From contig NC_132887.1 in the NCBI RefSeq assembly GCF_030463535.1, positions 17,289,358 through 17,353,357 of the forward strand: a DNA stretch of 64,000 nt, written 5' to 3'. The stretch comes from Salminus brasiliensis (Eukaryota > Chordata > Actinopteri > Characiformes > Bryconidae). The translations under genes were made by a program, and so were the position numbers. This document shows, piece after piece, positions 49,880 through 61,450 of this stretch. The notes beneath the pieces were generated by a model. That model was not told where the DNA came from. It ran no database searches and was given only the letters and a program-made list of their open reading frames with translations. The stretch's first letter is position 1; each line of letters opens with the position of its first letter.

Positions 49880-50013
49880 TTCTCTCTTTCTCTCTATTAG
49901 TTAGTTGATTGTGCTAATGTGTGCTGATCCAACACCTTTTAATCCTGGCAGAACTGAGCAAAAGTGACTTTTAATCAGGGAGGAAAGGCTGCGTGTGCTT
50001 CAGATTAGAGTGG
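49880..50013. promoter_or_regulatory. Duplicated 134-bp element, copy A
   Basis: Aligns without gaps to 51855-51988 with 8 mismatches in 134 positions. The core from ATTAG at 49896 to GGCAGAAC at 49954 is identical. It holds ATTAGTTAGTTGATTGTG, TAATCC (49940-49945) and TTTTAATCAGGGAGG, homeodomain-type sites including an OTX-class one. It is neither low complexity nor a recognised transposon. Function inferred. Confidence 0.55.
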
Positions 50014-50209
50014 GGCAGCATTTTGGTGGACACAAACCTGACTAGTGAACTAGCATACATTAGGAAATGACAGGAAATCCTTATTAGGTTTATAGGTTAA
50101 CTGGCTAGTTAGCTGGCTATGCAGCTAGCTACATTGAAGTGACTCACCAATAATTATTATTTTAAAACCTTTACAGTACACACAAGTTCAGTGCTTTAAA
50201 AGGGAACGC

Positions 50210-50690
50210 CGCTGTTTTGAAATGGTTTATCAAACATGTTTGTGTGACACATTTTCAAAGCAACATTAGCTGATTTTGATGCTCCATTGACATACGTTAA
50301 AAGGTGTCTCAGTCATTGCCAGTACAGGTTTGGCACGCTGCTAACTGCACTATGTAGCCTAAATAAAATGGGCAGGACAATGCTTGCGATAACTACATAA
50401 CGCTGCAAACCATATGACCAAATGACCAAAGTCATATTAGTGTAAAATCCTGTAATAGCACTCTGCCGCCTCTGTCCACATGCTTCTTTCACTTTCAGTG
50501 ACAGTTCTATATCATTCAGCTTGTCCAGAAATCCCTGTAGAAAGCATGTCCTTTATGGGTGGCGCAAATTACACTTCTCCTCCTGTAATTCTACAGTTGA
50601 ATATCCTCAAGGGGAGCCCAGGAGCAAGAAATACCAATTTCTGCATGCTTTAAAAAGCTGTTCATGGCGGAGAGATAATTCAGGATGTTC
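50210..50690 (+). repeat. Unclassified interspersed repeat, copy 2
   Basis: Same family as 48700-49090 (GGCACGCTGCTAACTGCA, GCTTGTCCAGAAA, CAAATTACACTTC, CCCAGGAGCAAGAAAT), with extra sequence and substantial divergence. Confidence 0.6.
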
Positions 50691-51639
50691 TAGGGCAAAG
50701 TAGTCCCCAAAGAAAACGTTTTGCTAATTTTTCACTATTTCACATTTTTTATTTTTACAGTTTTATTATTATTAACATTACATATAAAGCTCAGTAATCA
50801 CGGGCATACCAAAGTTCTAAAAACTTGCTTGTTTTCCACTGAAGCTACCAGGACTGTTTTGATGTTTTCGACTGTTTTTGAAGGAAGACACAGGACAGAG
50901 GGAAGGGTGATGCCATATGAGGAAAAACTGAAACGGAGGGGCTGCTCTGCATCTTTGCAGTTTAACTTTGAGGAAAAAATGAATAATACATAAATAACAA
51001 AAACAAATAATAAAGAATATTCAGTTATTTTATTTTATTTAGATTACTGTCAAACATTAGACAGAACTTAGTATAAATATCCTAGTCATTATTGAATGTT
51101 CAGCTCGTGAACTGCTTTTATAGTCCTTACAGGCAAACAAAACAAAACAGAAAAATAGCAAAAACACGTAAGAGTTGAAATATACTAATTTCATTAGTTT
51201 TATTTGTTGTTGTGGTATTGAAATTGATCCTGAGAATCAATCAACTTTAGTGGCATTGGTACCGACTACCACATTTCTGCTATTGTAACATCCCTGTTTG
51301 TCACCTGATATTATAAACAAAATGGCTAGCTGTTAACAACTAATTAAAAAGCTGTGCACAAATGTATTCAATGTAACATTTATTTAAGCAATACACGCAC
51401 AGTGAAGACACCTGCAGCTTGTAATCCTATCACAGGTAAAACAGAAACCCTTGCAACACGTGTGTCGCGTCCGGTGTAAAAGAACAAGCTCTTCGCAAGG
51501 GTTCCGACACACCACACATGCTGTGTCACTTCTAGTGTGAAATGGGCTTAAAAAGCAACCCAGCAAACCCTAACACCAGCCTCAATATGAGTTATTGTCA
51601 CAGTATATGTTACATGACTTCATTGTCATTCCGCAAAAA

Positions 51640-51790
51640 CCTTTATGCACAGTAAAAGTGATACACTGGTATCAAAATTTGATGACGAATGGGCCAATAG
51701 AATTGCTTGGAACATGACTTGGAATAATATCTTTACATTGACTTGCACTGAAAGTAAGAAATGGCAGCAGTGAAAAGTAGGTGGTTGAAC
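51640..51790 (-). repeat. Dispersed unclassified repeat, copy on minus strand
   Basis: The reverse complement reads CAAGTCAATGTAAAG, then TTCCAAGTCATGTTCCAAGC and TTCTATTGGCCCATTCGTCA, matching the copies at 45331, 61224 and 63605. Confidence 0.65.
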
Positions 51791-51854
51791 ACAGTTCAGT
51801 TTATATCTTCTCATCTTCATTGTGCCTTAACTCTGAATCGTGCCATAACTTCTG

Positions 51855-51988
51855 TTCTCTCTTTCTTTCTATTAGTTAGTTGATTGTGCTAATGTGTGCT
51901 GATCCAACACCTTTTAATCCTGGCAGAACCGAGAAAAAGTGACTTTTAATCAGGGAGGAAAGGCTGCATGCGCTCCAGCTCAGAGTGG
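51855..51988. promoter_or_regulatory. Duplicated 134-bp element, copy B
   Basis: Second copy of the element at 49880, offset exactly 1975 bp. TAATCC is at 51915-51920. Immediately downstream (52000-52145) is further non-repetitive sequence ending GGGGTATAAATAGCAG, which contains a TATA-box-like word, so this copy may sit in a larger element or near a start site. Immediate flanks of A and B do not align. Confidence 0.55.
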
Positions 51989-52913
51989 AGGTGCGGGCCT
52001 GCGAAAAAGAAACAGCTCTGGAGGAGCCGTAAGAGTGAAATCCTCCCAGTGTGAGTTATTTGTCAGGGTGTCTGCCTGCTCTCTCTCCGCCATCTCCCAG
52101 CCCTGTAAATATTCATGAGGATTTGAGGGGTATAAATAGCAGAGGTGTCCACACTGCCACAACGCTTTCTATCTGCATAGGAGTGAGAGTGAGAGAAAAA
52201 GGGAGAGAGGGGAGAGCGAAGGGGGGGAAAAAAGACGGCTTAATGGGCTTATTATGAGGCACATTACATCAGCAATGCCCAATTAAAAATCTCCAAAAGG
52301 GGACAGGAGGAGACTGGTGCTCTCAGGGCAAACTTTGAGCAGTCTGCTGGAAAAGTTGCATGCAAAGGCAACTTCTGAGTGCCAAGTTAGGCTGTGCTAA
52401 AGAATGTGATGGAGTGTACTTGAGCCAGTGTACTGGATCCACCTTCCCCCTCTACACACACACACCCTTTAGGGTTTAGAGGAGGACATCCAAGGTCATT
52501 CTTTGAGTCTATGAGGATGTAGCTTAGCCTCATCTGCCATTGCTGTGAACATGAAATGTCTGCTGAATGTCAGCTGCAAGGGTATGCGTGGTTTAGTTGG
52601 ACGTTAATTTAGAAGTCAACACACGATTAACCTTGTAGAAAAGTTGTAATGGTTCTGCAGGAATAATTAGCACACTGCTGCAGGACACGGACACTTGAGA
52701 TGGTACTGGGGAAAAGACATCATTCTTAATAACATGAGATCAAACTGGGCATACCATGTTATTCAAAGGAACAGCAACAAATTTACTTGTCAAACATAGC
52801 ATTAATAGCAGTGTAGTACTGTGATCAGCAGAACAGTTACTTTTGCCATCAATGACAACAATAAAATAAAGCACTTTCAGTAAAGCAGAACGACAGATAT
52901 TAAACACTAATAG

Positions 52914-53480
52914 GCCTCTTTTCCACTGCAGGGCCAAATGGTTACTAAGGCCACGCCATACCGTTCTGCACCCTTGTGGACCCATTAGATTGGTTTCTTT
53001 TTCCATTTGCTGTGTTAGCTAAACCAATACCAGAAAGTGCGCCATGTCCCGTAAATAACTATGTTGGATGAGGCCTTCTGACGGGCAATGCTAACATGGC
53101 AGGAGCGATATTGGATGAGGCTCATAGCCGACTACACTATGCTAAAGTTTATTATGCTACGGTGTTATATAAGTGTACTTGAAGAGATGCCAACTGTTCT
53201 TGTACATATTAGATACAGTCCCTGCCATTTTCTGTACTAGAAATATAAAGACCCAGGATCTTGTGGTACAAAGGTAAAGCAAATATGGAGACAGTCAGTG
53301 GATCCCTACGCCATTAAGCCCTCCCTCTGAACGGTTCTGTGATCCCAAGTACGGTTACATAACCATGCTCAGCCCGATTTGTAGATGTTCCGTGCCGAGA
53401 TGTGTTAGTGTGGAAAAGCTCTAGAACAGTTACTCTCCATGCTCACAACCGTTCAACCCTGCAGTGGAAAAGCGCCCATA
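52914..53480. mobile_element. Non-autonomous DNA transposon with CTTTTCCACTGCAGGG TIRs
   Basis: The left end CTCTTTTCCACTGCAGGG and right end CCCTGCAGTGGAAAAGCGC are inverse. TAG lies outside each end, a possible 3-bp target duplication. Length is about 570 bp with no transposase frame. A 3-bp duplication would suit PIF/Harbinger, but the superfamily is not proven. Confidence 0.75.
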
Positions 53481-54099
53481 GACCTCCGTTTACTCCTGGT
53501 CACTTAACGTGACTAGTATCTGGATTCTATCCTCATAACATTTTATACATATGTGTTTGCACTTGGTAGTCCAATGCATCTTTGATTAGTCAGACTGAAA
53601 TCCGAAAGCTATGTGGGATGGAATATGCAAAATTGCTGCTCGTGTTGCAATTACTACTGGTGTTTTGGTTGTAATGGGAGAGGTTTTGGTTGTCGAATGT
53701 GTCTTGGAGAGGCGAGGATGTGTTTACACTGCTATAACATGGCACAGACGAGTTTCAGATAAGACTGCACCTGAAAGAATATATGATGTGCATCCAGATT
53801 GGCGCAAGCCTGTTACATTGCATCTTTCACTAAACTCCACAACTAAATTTAGCGTTTCATAGTTCCATAATTACAGCTGTAGGAAACCGGAAACTCAAAC
53901 AGCAACCAGTGTTATGTTTTAGATTAATTACATGAATTCATTCAGATGAATGCTCTTTTTTAAATCAACAGGAGAGTCTTTATTTTTTTTTCACTAAGTT
54001 CAAAATATAGGCCTAACATTAATGGTAACACCTCATAATTCTTACTTAATTTATACTTTTACTACATCACATAACCCCTTAACAATCTTAGCACATATA

Positions 54100-54297
54100 T
54101 ATTCTGTATTGTCATCTATCTGCTTTATTCTTTATAACTGCACTGCCTTTCATCTCTGGTTGGTTTTAAATGTATATTTTTTTTACATTTATTTTATTTA
54201 TTCTTGTTATTATTGTAATTATTGTATTGTATTACTGTGCTGTATTGTGCAATTGCTACTGACTGCAAAATTTCCTTCGGGATCAGTAAAGTATGTT
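54100..54297 (+). mobile_element. Retroposon 3' end, family uncertain
   Basis: T/A-rich sequence ends AATTTCCTTCGGGATCAGTA then AAGTATG, a typical 3' terminus of fish non-LTR elements, directly followed by a (TATC)n tract that often grows from such tails. No open frame remains. Confidence 0.55.
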
Positions 54298-54331
<34 letters not shown>

Positions 54332-54450
54332 GATCTGTCTATCTGTCTGCCTATCTATCTGTCTGTCTGTCTATCTATCTATCTGTCTGTCTGTCTGTCT
54401 GTCTGTTTATCTATCTTTCTATCTATCTTTTTATCCATCTGTCTGTCTAG
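54298..54450. repeat. (TATC)n/(TGTC)n compound microsatellite
   Basis: About 38 tetramers alternating TATC and TGTC blocks. Three overlapping frames rich in Tyr/Leu/Ser/Ile are artefacts of the repeat. Confidence 0.95.
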
Positions 54451-55056
54451 GGGTAAGGTGTATTACTCCAGGGAAGTCTGTACAAACTGGTGGGGCTATA
54501 GAAGTTTGGAATAACACTTTTGGCCCGCTGGCGGGGCATGAATTGATTTAGGGGTTAACTGATGTTTAAAACCAGGCACGTTTGTACGATAACTCAAAAA
54601 GTAAAAAAGATATCTAATTTACACAAATGCAGGATATGGTGTACTTTGTGCACCTTTGGTTATACCCAGAGGCTTTGCCAGGGATTTTTGGCCCATAAAA
54701 ACAATTATTCCACTGTACCCCACAACTTAAATTACAAGCAGATAATTAAGTGATTGTAGCTACCCATGAGTCATTGGTGTAGAATTGTGAATATAGTTAT
54801 AGTAAGGGTATGACATAAATAAAACTTTAGGGAGGTATCTTGCCATGGGCCCAGATCGACCCTGTTTATTTACTTTCTGCTAAAAGCCAGTTAGCATGAG
54901 GCCACTGAAAACTAGCATGAAACCTGGCATTCAAGTCGATATGCGGAAAACAGCTAAAGCAGGTCATACGATCAAGATAAAGTGAACAGGGACATGAATG
55001 GTGGGGCGCATACAAAGGTAGGGCAATAGGGTTTGGCGATATAGGGAGGGCTCTGC

Positions 55057-55748
55057 ATGCTCTGCCAGCCCCTGGAAGTATGCTGTAGATGTGGGCAGAT
55101 TGTGTGGAATAGGCCTAGAGGCACTGTAGCGAGAGGGCAGGTGCGAGAGAGATGGAAGCAGAGATGTGGAACAGCGATCTCACAACGAGTCGGAAGTCTG
55201 ATAGCGAGCGAGAGATTGGCTCAGTCGACACACGAGATGAGGATGAGGAGGGCGAGAAGAAGAGGCAGCAGCGGGGATCGGCGAAGGACGAGTGTCAGCA
55301 GGCGCTATCAGCAGGCAGCCCCGGAGGACTGGAAGGACCCAGGCCTTCCCTCACCGGGTGCTGGTCCAGATGCAGATGTGAGGAGGGGAGAGACAATCGG
55401 GCAAGGCGGCCGGGTGGGCACACGGGGAGGGAAATGGAGAGAGGGAAAGAGAGAGAGAGGCAGAGAAAGGGGGGGGGACAAGTACCATCCCCGCCGCTTT
55501 TTATCACAGCCATTGATCGTGGCATGTGTGCATTGATCCAAGTCGACCATCTGCTAGAGTTAGATAAGCGTGTGAGGGCCTGGGCATTGTACTGTCACTC
55601 AGAGAGAAAGAGAGAGAGAGAGGCAGAAAGTGAGAGACAGAGGAAGAGAGAGAGACAGGAGGGAAAGAGAGAGAGAGAAAGAGAGAGATTAAGCAGAGAC
55701 ATGGTGAGACAGAGAGTGAGAGAGAGAACGTTAGAGACAGAGGCATAA
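55057..55748 (+). other. CpG- and GA-rich open stretch, coding status doubtful
   Basis: Two overlapping frames stay open (55057-55536, 159 codons; 55152-55748, 198 codons). The first 450 bp are unusually CpG-rich for the desert and not simple repeat; from about 55590 the sequence is interrupted (GA)n and the predicted peptide becomes Arg/Glu low complexity. No domain or family resemblance is recognised. It may be a CpG-rich transcription start or chance open frame in stop-poor DNA. Confidence 0.3.
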
Positions 55749-56339
55749 ATAGAGCTGGGGGAGAGAGGGAGGAGAGCAGTGATGATGGGGAGGGAGAGAA
55801 GGAGAGATGGAGGAAGAAGAGGGGGGGGTGCTTGCTTTTGCTGCAGGGAATTACGAGGGCAGGATTAGCCTCTTCACTCCCAGGAAACTGAATTTTAAAC
55901 GGCTGTCTCCTGGCTCCCTCTCACACAGACGTAACCCCCCCCCCCCCCAAACATGGCTCTGTTTTTCTCTGTTTTTTCACATCTCTCTACTTCATCAGAT
56001 TTGTCAGTGTATGGATGTCCCCAGTGGTGGAGTGAGGAGCAGCATATGATGTACCCCCAAGTCCAACTGAGTCATCCCTCTCTCTCTCTCTTTTACTCTC
56101 AGTCTCTCTCTCTTATACTCTCAAGCTCGGCTCTAAATCCTGTTCTCCTTTCTTGTCATCTTCTCCTCTTGTTACGCCTGTTTCAGCAGGATGGCTCCTC
56201 CACCTATCTGTCTGCTCTCTCACTCCACCTTATTTCATGTGATATCTGCTAACAGGCCCAGGACTGAGATGTTCTTCAGGGCCTTGTTCTTTGCTCTTGC
56301 TGAGCTCTTGAAGACTTTACATTTAAACATTGGAGAAAA

Positions 56340-57190
56340 CACAAAAAGGGTCTCCAAAATGTAAAGCTAACACTATTAAAAATAAAGATGCCACAAAGGA
56401 TTCTGTAAGCGACTCCATAAAATAACTACTTCTGGTTTCTTAATGAACCATATTTGTAGCAGAAATATGTAAGTGACCAAAAAAGTAAATATTCATCTAA
56501 TGTAAAAGTTATTTTCCTTTATTTAATCTCTATTAGAAACATGGTTATTTGTGGGCTTTGTCCAAAGAACCCTTTGTACCACCTTTATTTTTAAGAAGAG
56601 GTAGAGAAGATGAGGACAGATGGTCTGAATTTAAGAAATATTACTAAATACAAATATCTTTTGAATTATTTTTACTGCTCCTTTGGTCTTGGAATAGTTC
56701 AAGGCAATTAGAAAGTAAAGGGAAGCTGACGTTAAATTAAATTATTCTTTTATTATTATTTATTATTTTTTAATCCAGAAATCTATAGCACCAGTTTATA
56801 CATTCGGAACATTTCACTGTCTCCAAAAGTTTTTCAAATAATTGGAACCACTGCTTTTGGTCCATTCATCACAAAATTTCAGTTTTTAAAGAGCAGCTTG
56901 GTCTTGAGTATACAAGGGATTCTCCTCACAGTCATAGTGTGATACTCTGAGAGAAGGTTTACAACAATTTAAACCTTCACATTATCTTACTTACTTAAAA
57001 AAAGATGCCACAAAAGTTCCTTCTGTAATGCTAGAGAATAACTATGTTCGAACAAGAGATTTGTGATGATGACAATTTGCCAACATAACCAACATAGTAC
57101 ACCAGCTTCTAGGGTTCTTCCCATTTTACATTATGCGAAAGTGCTCTGAACTTCTACAGTATGAAAAGTTCTTCATACTCACTCTCAAAC
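56340..57190. repeat. Decayed interspersed repeat
   Basis: AAAGAACCCTTTGTACCACC, AAAGATGCCACAAA (twice: 56386 and 57002) and AGGGTTCTTCCCATTTTAC recall the family at 29955-30660. The segment 56830-56880 (TTGGTCCATTCATCACAAAA) also resembles the repeat at 45331. Boundaries unclear; probably nested relics. Confidence 0.4.
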
Positions 57191-58264
57191 GCAGTAGCTG
57201 GATTTCCAGTCAGACATTTCACAACTACCATGATTAGGGGCAGCATCTAAACAAGCAAAATGAAGAGATTTTACTATTTTCTTTTGCTCTTAGCAGAATT
57301 GTTTTATGACTGTGTTGTTTGCAGTTCAGACACACCGGGCAGGATGAGCAGTGGCCAACCTAATTAGGGCTGAAACGTCTGTGGCACCCCAGCAACGTCC
57401 ACCATACATCTGGGAGCGCAAGAACACCAGACAAATCTGGTAGAGCAGTGCAGGGACAATTTATTCAGGCAAACTTTGTATTGGACATTTTAGAACGTCG
57501 AAAGAAACCTTTGAAAAATTTTGGCTTTAGATATAATCAAACCTTTTTACCTCATCCTAAAATTCTTTTTTTCAATATTTGTGTGTTTTTTCTATTCAGA
57601 TTTTTTCAATCTGCAAAAACTTGGTGGATGGAATATCTGCTGTTTACCCAAATGGCTCTCTATTACTGTCACCCTTACTGTCACTTTTATAATAATTACT
57701 GTAGGAAGTGAATGTCTCAAGATCAGGTAGGCTTGTGAATTTTGCAGAGAAACTTTTGACTATTAGAAGAATCGCTGTTCTCTCTATATTAAAAGATACA
57801 CCCAAATACTGTACTAGACTTCAGTAGTTCTTAAAGAGCTTGATGCAAATATAGGCCTTTCACCAAAACTCAGCATGTGGAAACAGTATTGCAGTGGAAG
57901 AACATTTTGATATGGCTAAACATGGAGTGTGATGAGCTTGGTGGTTAGAGGGATGCTGGCCATTTGGTAGCCAAGGAGGTTCCCCCTTTTCCCCCTTGTA
58001 GCGGGGCTTTATTTGGGGGGGGATGAATGTATGAGGTTATGGGGGAGTCCCGTGGAATACCCTGTTGCCAGGGAAGCCACAAAAGAGCAACAAGAGCTTT
58101 TGGGGGGACACAAGGTGCTGTGCCACCCACACCTCCTTTAGACTTCTCCGTCCTCCATCCTGCTTATCTTTCACTCTATTCTTCTGTGTTGTGGCAACTT
58201 TTACTTCACTCCATTTTGCTCTTTAGAACGTGCACATTGGGGTCTGACTCCCAGTCAGGACTAC

Positions 58265-58480
58265 GCCATTGTTGAGGTGTACGGGGTGGGGGGGTGATGT
58301 GGGGGGAGGTTCCATTGGGGTATGTGGGGATTAGCGGGGCCGGTTGGATCATCTTACAGCCGCCAACCCCCCTCCCGACCAGACCCGCGGACAATGGGGA
58401 TTAAACTTCTCTTATTCTTCCCCGCGAATCGACGGGATGACAAAGACGGTATTCCTCTGGGCCTTTTAACACTGGGCTGC
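58265..58480. promoter_or_regulatory. G-rich candidate element with GGATTA sites
   Basis: Plus-strand G runs (GGGGTGGGGGGGTGATG, then GGGGGGAGG) precede GGATTA at 58328-58333 and 58398-58403, the complement of TAATCC. The block is non-repetitive with several CpGs (CCCGCGAATCGACGG). G-quadruplex formation is possible near 58284-58312. Confidence 0.38.
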
Positions 58481-59469
58481 ACAGCTGAAGTTACGGTCGG
58501 GGGTGGCTGGGGATTGCGTTGGGGGGGGCCTCACCGAAAATTAATCCTATGGAATTTTCTCCCTCACCTCTCCTTCTCCTCCTCACTGCAAAGGGAGCTT
58601 CGCGGCCTCGCTGCACTGTTTCTCCTTGCCCGTTGCACCCAACGCACAGGCACACACACAAACGTCAGTCAGTGAGAGCGGCAGAGAAAGGACAACACTG
58701 ATGCCTTGGTTATCGTTTAACACCCTTCAGTAGAAGAGTCAGCGGGCTCTTAGCGAGAAGGCCTTGAATAGGCCTTGAGCTGATACCAGTCAGTTTGAGC
58801 TAGTGTGCTGTTACAGACAGAAGTGTCAATAATTGGATTTCTTTCAGGGTAGGTTGTCAGTGATAGCATTAATTATGTGTCCTATATGACAGTCTCCCGC
58901 TGGACATCCACTTTGGTTAATCAGTGCATGCCATTTAGAACTGGCCTACATGCATGATGGCCCTTATGAGTGCCTCCCACATCATTTCCACACAATTTCA
59001 GCTCATTGGAACCATGGCTACTGGAACAGGCTCTCTAAACAGAAAAAAGACATAAATTAGAGCTTATTACTCAAACACCAAACCAAAATACCAGATGTAT
59101 AGTGATGGTCTGAGCTTAAGCTGATGATCTTTGTTAAATATGCATATAAAGGCAATGTGGGTTTACCTAACTTCCAGTTTAGCTTATGATATCAGTTATT
59201 GCAGACAGAACCAATATTAGAGAACTGCAGCTCTGAAGTGTTCTGAATTCAGTGCTTTTAAGCTTAGCATTGTAGCTCTGCAGTAAAACAGGCCTCTCCT
59301 TTACCTGAACATTAACCATTTTGAACAAAAGCATGGTGTAATTTAAATTCATGTAAATAAATGTCTCAGAAATGGAAACCTGTAGAATATAACCTGAAGG
59401 TACACAACACATCACAAAAATGGAATTATCATCAATGTTTTTAATAAAAAGGAATCCCATTTCTACCAC

Positions 59470-59620
59470 TACGGTTCAAATACCTGGTCAGAGAGAGCAC
59501 AATTGGCCTTGCTGTCTCAGGGGTGGGTTGATGGCCCTTTCTCCGGCTTTGGCTGGCCACACCTGTGCTAAAGGAGACATGTGCTAGTCTTCACCCTTCT
59601 AGTGCTGGGGACATTGCTAG
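59470..59620 (+). mobile_element. SINE fragment, same family as 28858
   Basis: GGTTCAAATACC (worn B box), then GAGAGAGCACAATTGGCC and GGGGTGGGTTGATGG, matches the body of the SINE at 28858. The 5' head is missing or unrecognisable. Confidence 0.6.
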
Positions 59621-59734
59621 TGATGGGAGTTCACAGCATTGGGTAATTCCTTCCAAAGTAAGTAGAAAATAGGGTACCTTTTTAAAATGATTAAAAAATA
59701 AAAAAAGGAATCCCATTGGTTTGCAGATGAATAT

Positions 59735-60010
59735 ACCAATCCACCATTGTGTAGCCCCCTCTTGTGCTCCATAGCAGTCTGACCCATCAAGTCATGAACT
59801 TCGCAAGACTTGGACAGCATCTGGTGCTACAGTAGCTCTTGGGATCAGACCAGACAAGCTACGCCTGACTCCCAGTACGCATCCTTGAGTCTTGGGCGCT
59901 CATGATGTAGCTTGTGATGTTCTGGCCTAGACCTCCAGCCATCCCAATTGGGTCCTTGTCAAAGTCACTCAGATCCTTCTGCAATCTCTGCATATTGCTG
60001 GCTTTTGCTG
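59735..60010 (-). mobile_element. Internally deleted Tc1-like element, same family as 46870
   Basis: On the minus strand it reads AAGGATCTGAGTGACTTTGA, CAAGGACCCAATTGGGATGG, then TGTCTGGTCTGATCCCA and AGAGCTACTGTAGCAC, i.e. the transposase N-terminal half. It then skips to the C-terminal end (GGGTCAGACTGCTATGG). It keeps a longer N-terminal part than the copy at 46870. Inactive. Confidence 0.75.
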
Positions 60011-60289
60011 GAGTCACTCTAGTCTCTAGTTTGTGTTTTTTTTTTATTCAACCTGGCTGCTGTGCTCCCAATGCTTTGCTGTAATGCCATTACATTTACA
60101 GATGATTGCTTAATACACTGGTGTGTTTTGAAGGGGTTAATTGTTGGGAAATCTCAAACAACAAATGACACCCAACACACACACAAACACACACACTCCC
60201 TCTGCAGTAACAACAAAACGATTTGCCTCATAAAAATGCATCTTTTTGATTATGAGGCTAGAGTATACAGAATGTATGCACGTTATCTT

Positions 60290-60545
60290 GTTCTCTTTAC
60301 CCTACCCTCTCTCACAACCCCCCCTCCCCCCCTTTCCTCCTCCTATCGCTTCTCGTCCCTCTCTTTTTCTCTCACACGTTCGTTCTCTTTCTCTGTCTCT
60401 CGGGCCTCCTCCCTCCACAGTAAATAAAAGATTAAATGAGTGTTCTAAAAACACAGACTGGTCACCAGAAGATAATTGTTTCAGCTTTGTTTACTGTGCG
60501 TGTTTTCCTCTCTCTCCTCCTTTTTTTTGTTCCTTTTTTTGTCCT
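60290..60545. repeat. Polypyrimidine tract
   Basis: CT-rich runs at 60290-60415 and 60505-60550 flank a short non-repetitive segment (60420-60500). Ser/Pro/Leu-rich open frames here are compositional. Confidence 0.7.
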
Positions 60546-60654
60546 TTTTTTCATTATGTCCCGTAATTAAAATTCCTTTATTTTCAAAGTAGTTTGACAA
60601 GAAGGAGCTAAATTGCCTTTTCCGTGTGTATGTTGTTGTCATTAGCCCACTGTT

Positions 60655-60730
60655 GTATTTGAGAGAGAGAGCGAGCGAGAAAGGGGAGGGGGTTGGGGTG
60701 GACGAGAGAGGCAGAGTAAGAGACAGAGTA
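60655..60730. repeat. GA-rich simple tract
   Basis: Interrupted GAGAGA sequence with a GGGAGGGGGTTGGGG G-rich core. Confidence 0.8.
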
Positions 60731-61223
60731 CCCAATGTCCTTGGAAAAGAAGGGAAGATCAACTTCATAGCATGTGTTTCTTGTCTTTACTCCCTTCTTT
60801 CAGCATCTCTCCTTCATTTCATCCTCTTCTCCATTACCCGCTTTCGGAGCACACAGACTCAATGTCATTCAGTCCCAAGTGGTTAGATGTTATGAATTAT
60901 GTTACTCCAGGAAAGTCAAGATGGAGTTGGTCAAATAAATACCACTACAAACTAAAACCATTAGATGTTAGGACATAAATGTAATAGAATTCCTAGCTCG
61001 CACGGTCACTGTCGAGATTCTGCCTGGAACAAAAGTTTGGGCACACTGCAGTGCTTAGTGTCTCCCCGCTTGGCAAGTATCACAGCTTGTAAGTGCCTTT
61101 CTAGACAACAAAGAGTTCCTCTTAGATTATTCATTCAAAAGGTCAAGGCCTCTTGTCTTACTGCTAGTGATCATGATGGATATCACGTAAGAAGGGCATA
61201 CACTAGAATTCTTCAGCATCACT

Positions 61224-61450
61224 GTCCAATAAAAACCGGTATCTCAAAAATGGTGACTTTACAGAGGAAGGCAAAGATTGTCTTAACTTTGAATGGACAT
61301 TAATGTAAAATAAGCCTATCTCAAGTAATTTAGAGCATTTCTATTGGTCCATTCATCCAGACCTATTTGCACAGTTTACAGAGCAGCTACAGAGTTCAAA
61401 CCATGGAGAAAACTAAACTTACTAAATGAACAGAAATGGAGATAATTTTC
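61224..61450 (+). repeat. Dispersed unclassified repeat, copy 2
   Basis: Longest recognisable copy: CCGGTATCTCAAAAATGGTG, TTAACTTTGAATGGACATTA, TTTCTATTGGTCCATTCATC and GAGCAGCTACAGAGTTCAAA. Related to copies at 45331, 51640 and 63605. Confidence 0.75.

Noticed and set aside
54022..54551. Tyr/Leu/Ser-rich frames resembling membrane protein
   Set aside because: Produced by the (TATC)n/(TGTC)n microsatellite and a retroposon tail.
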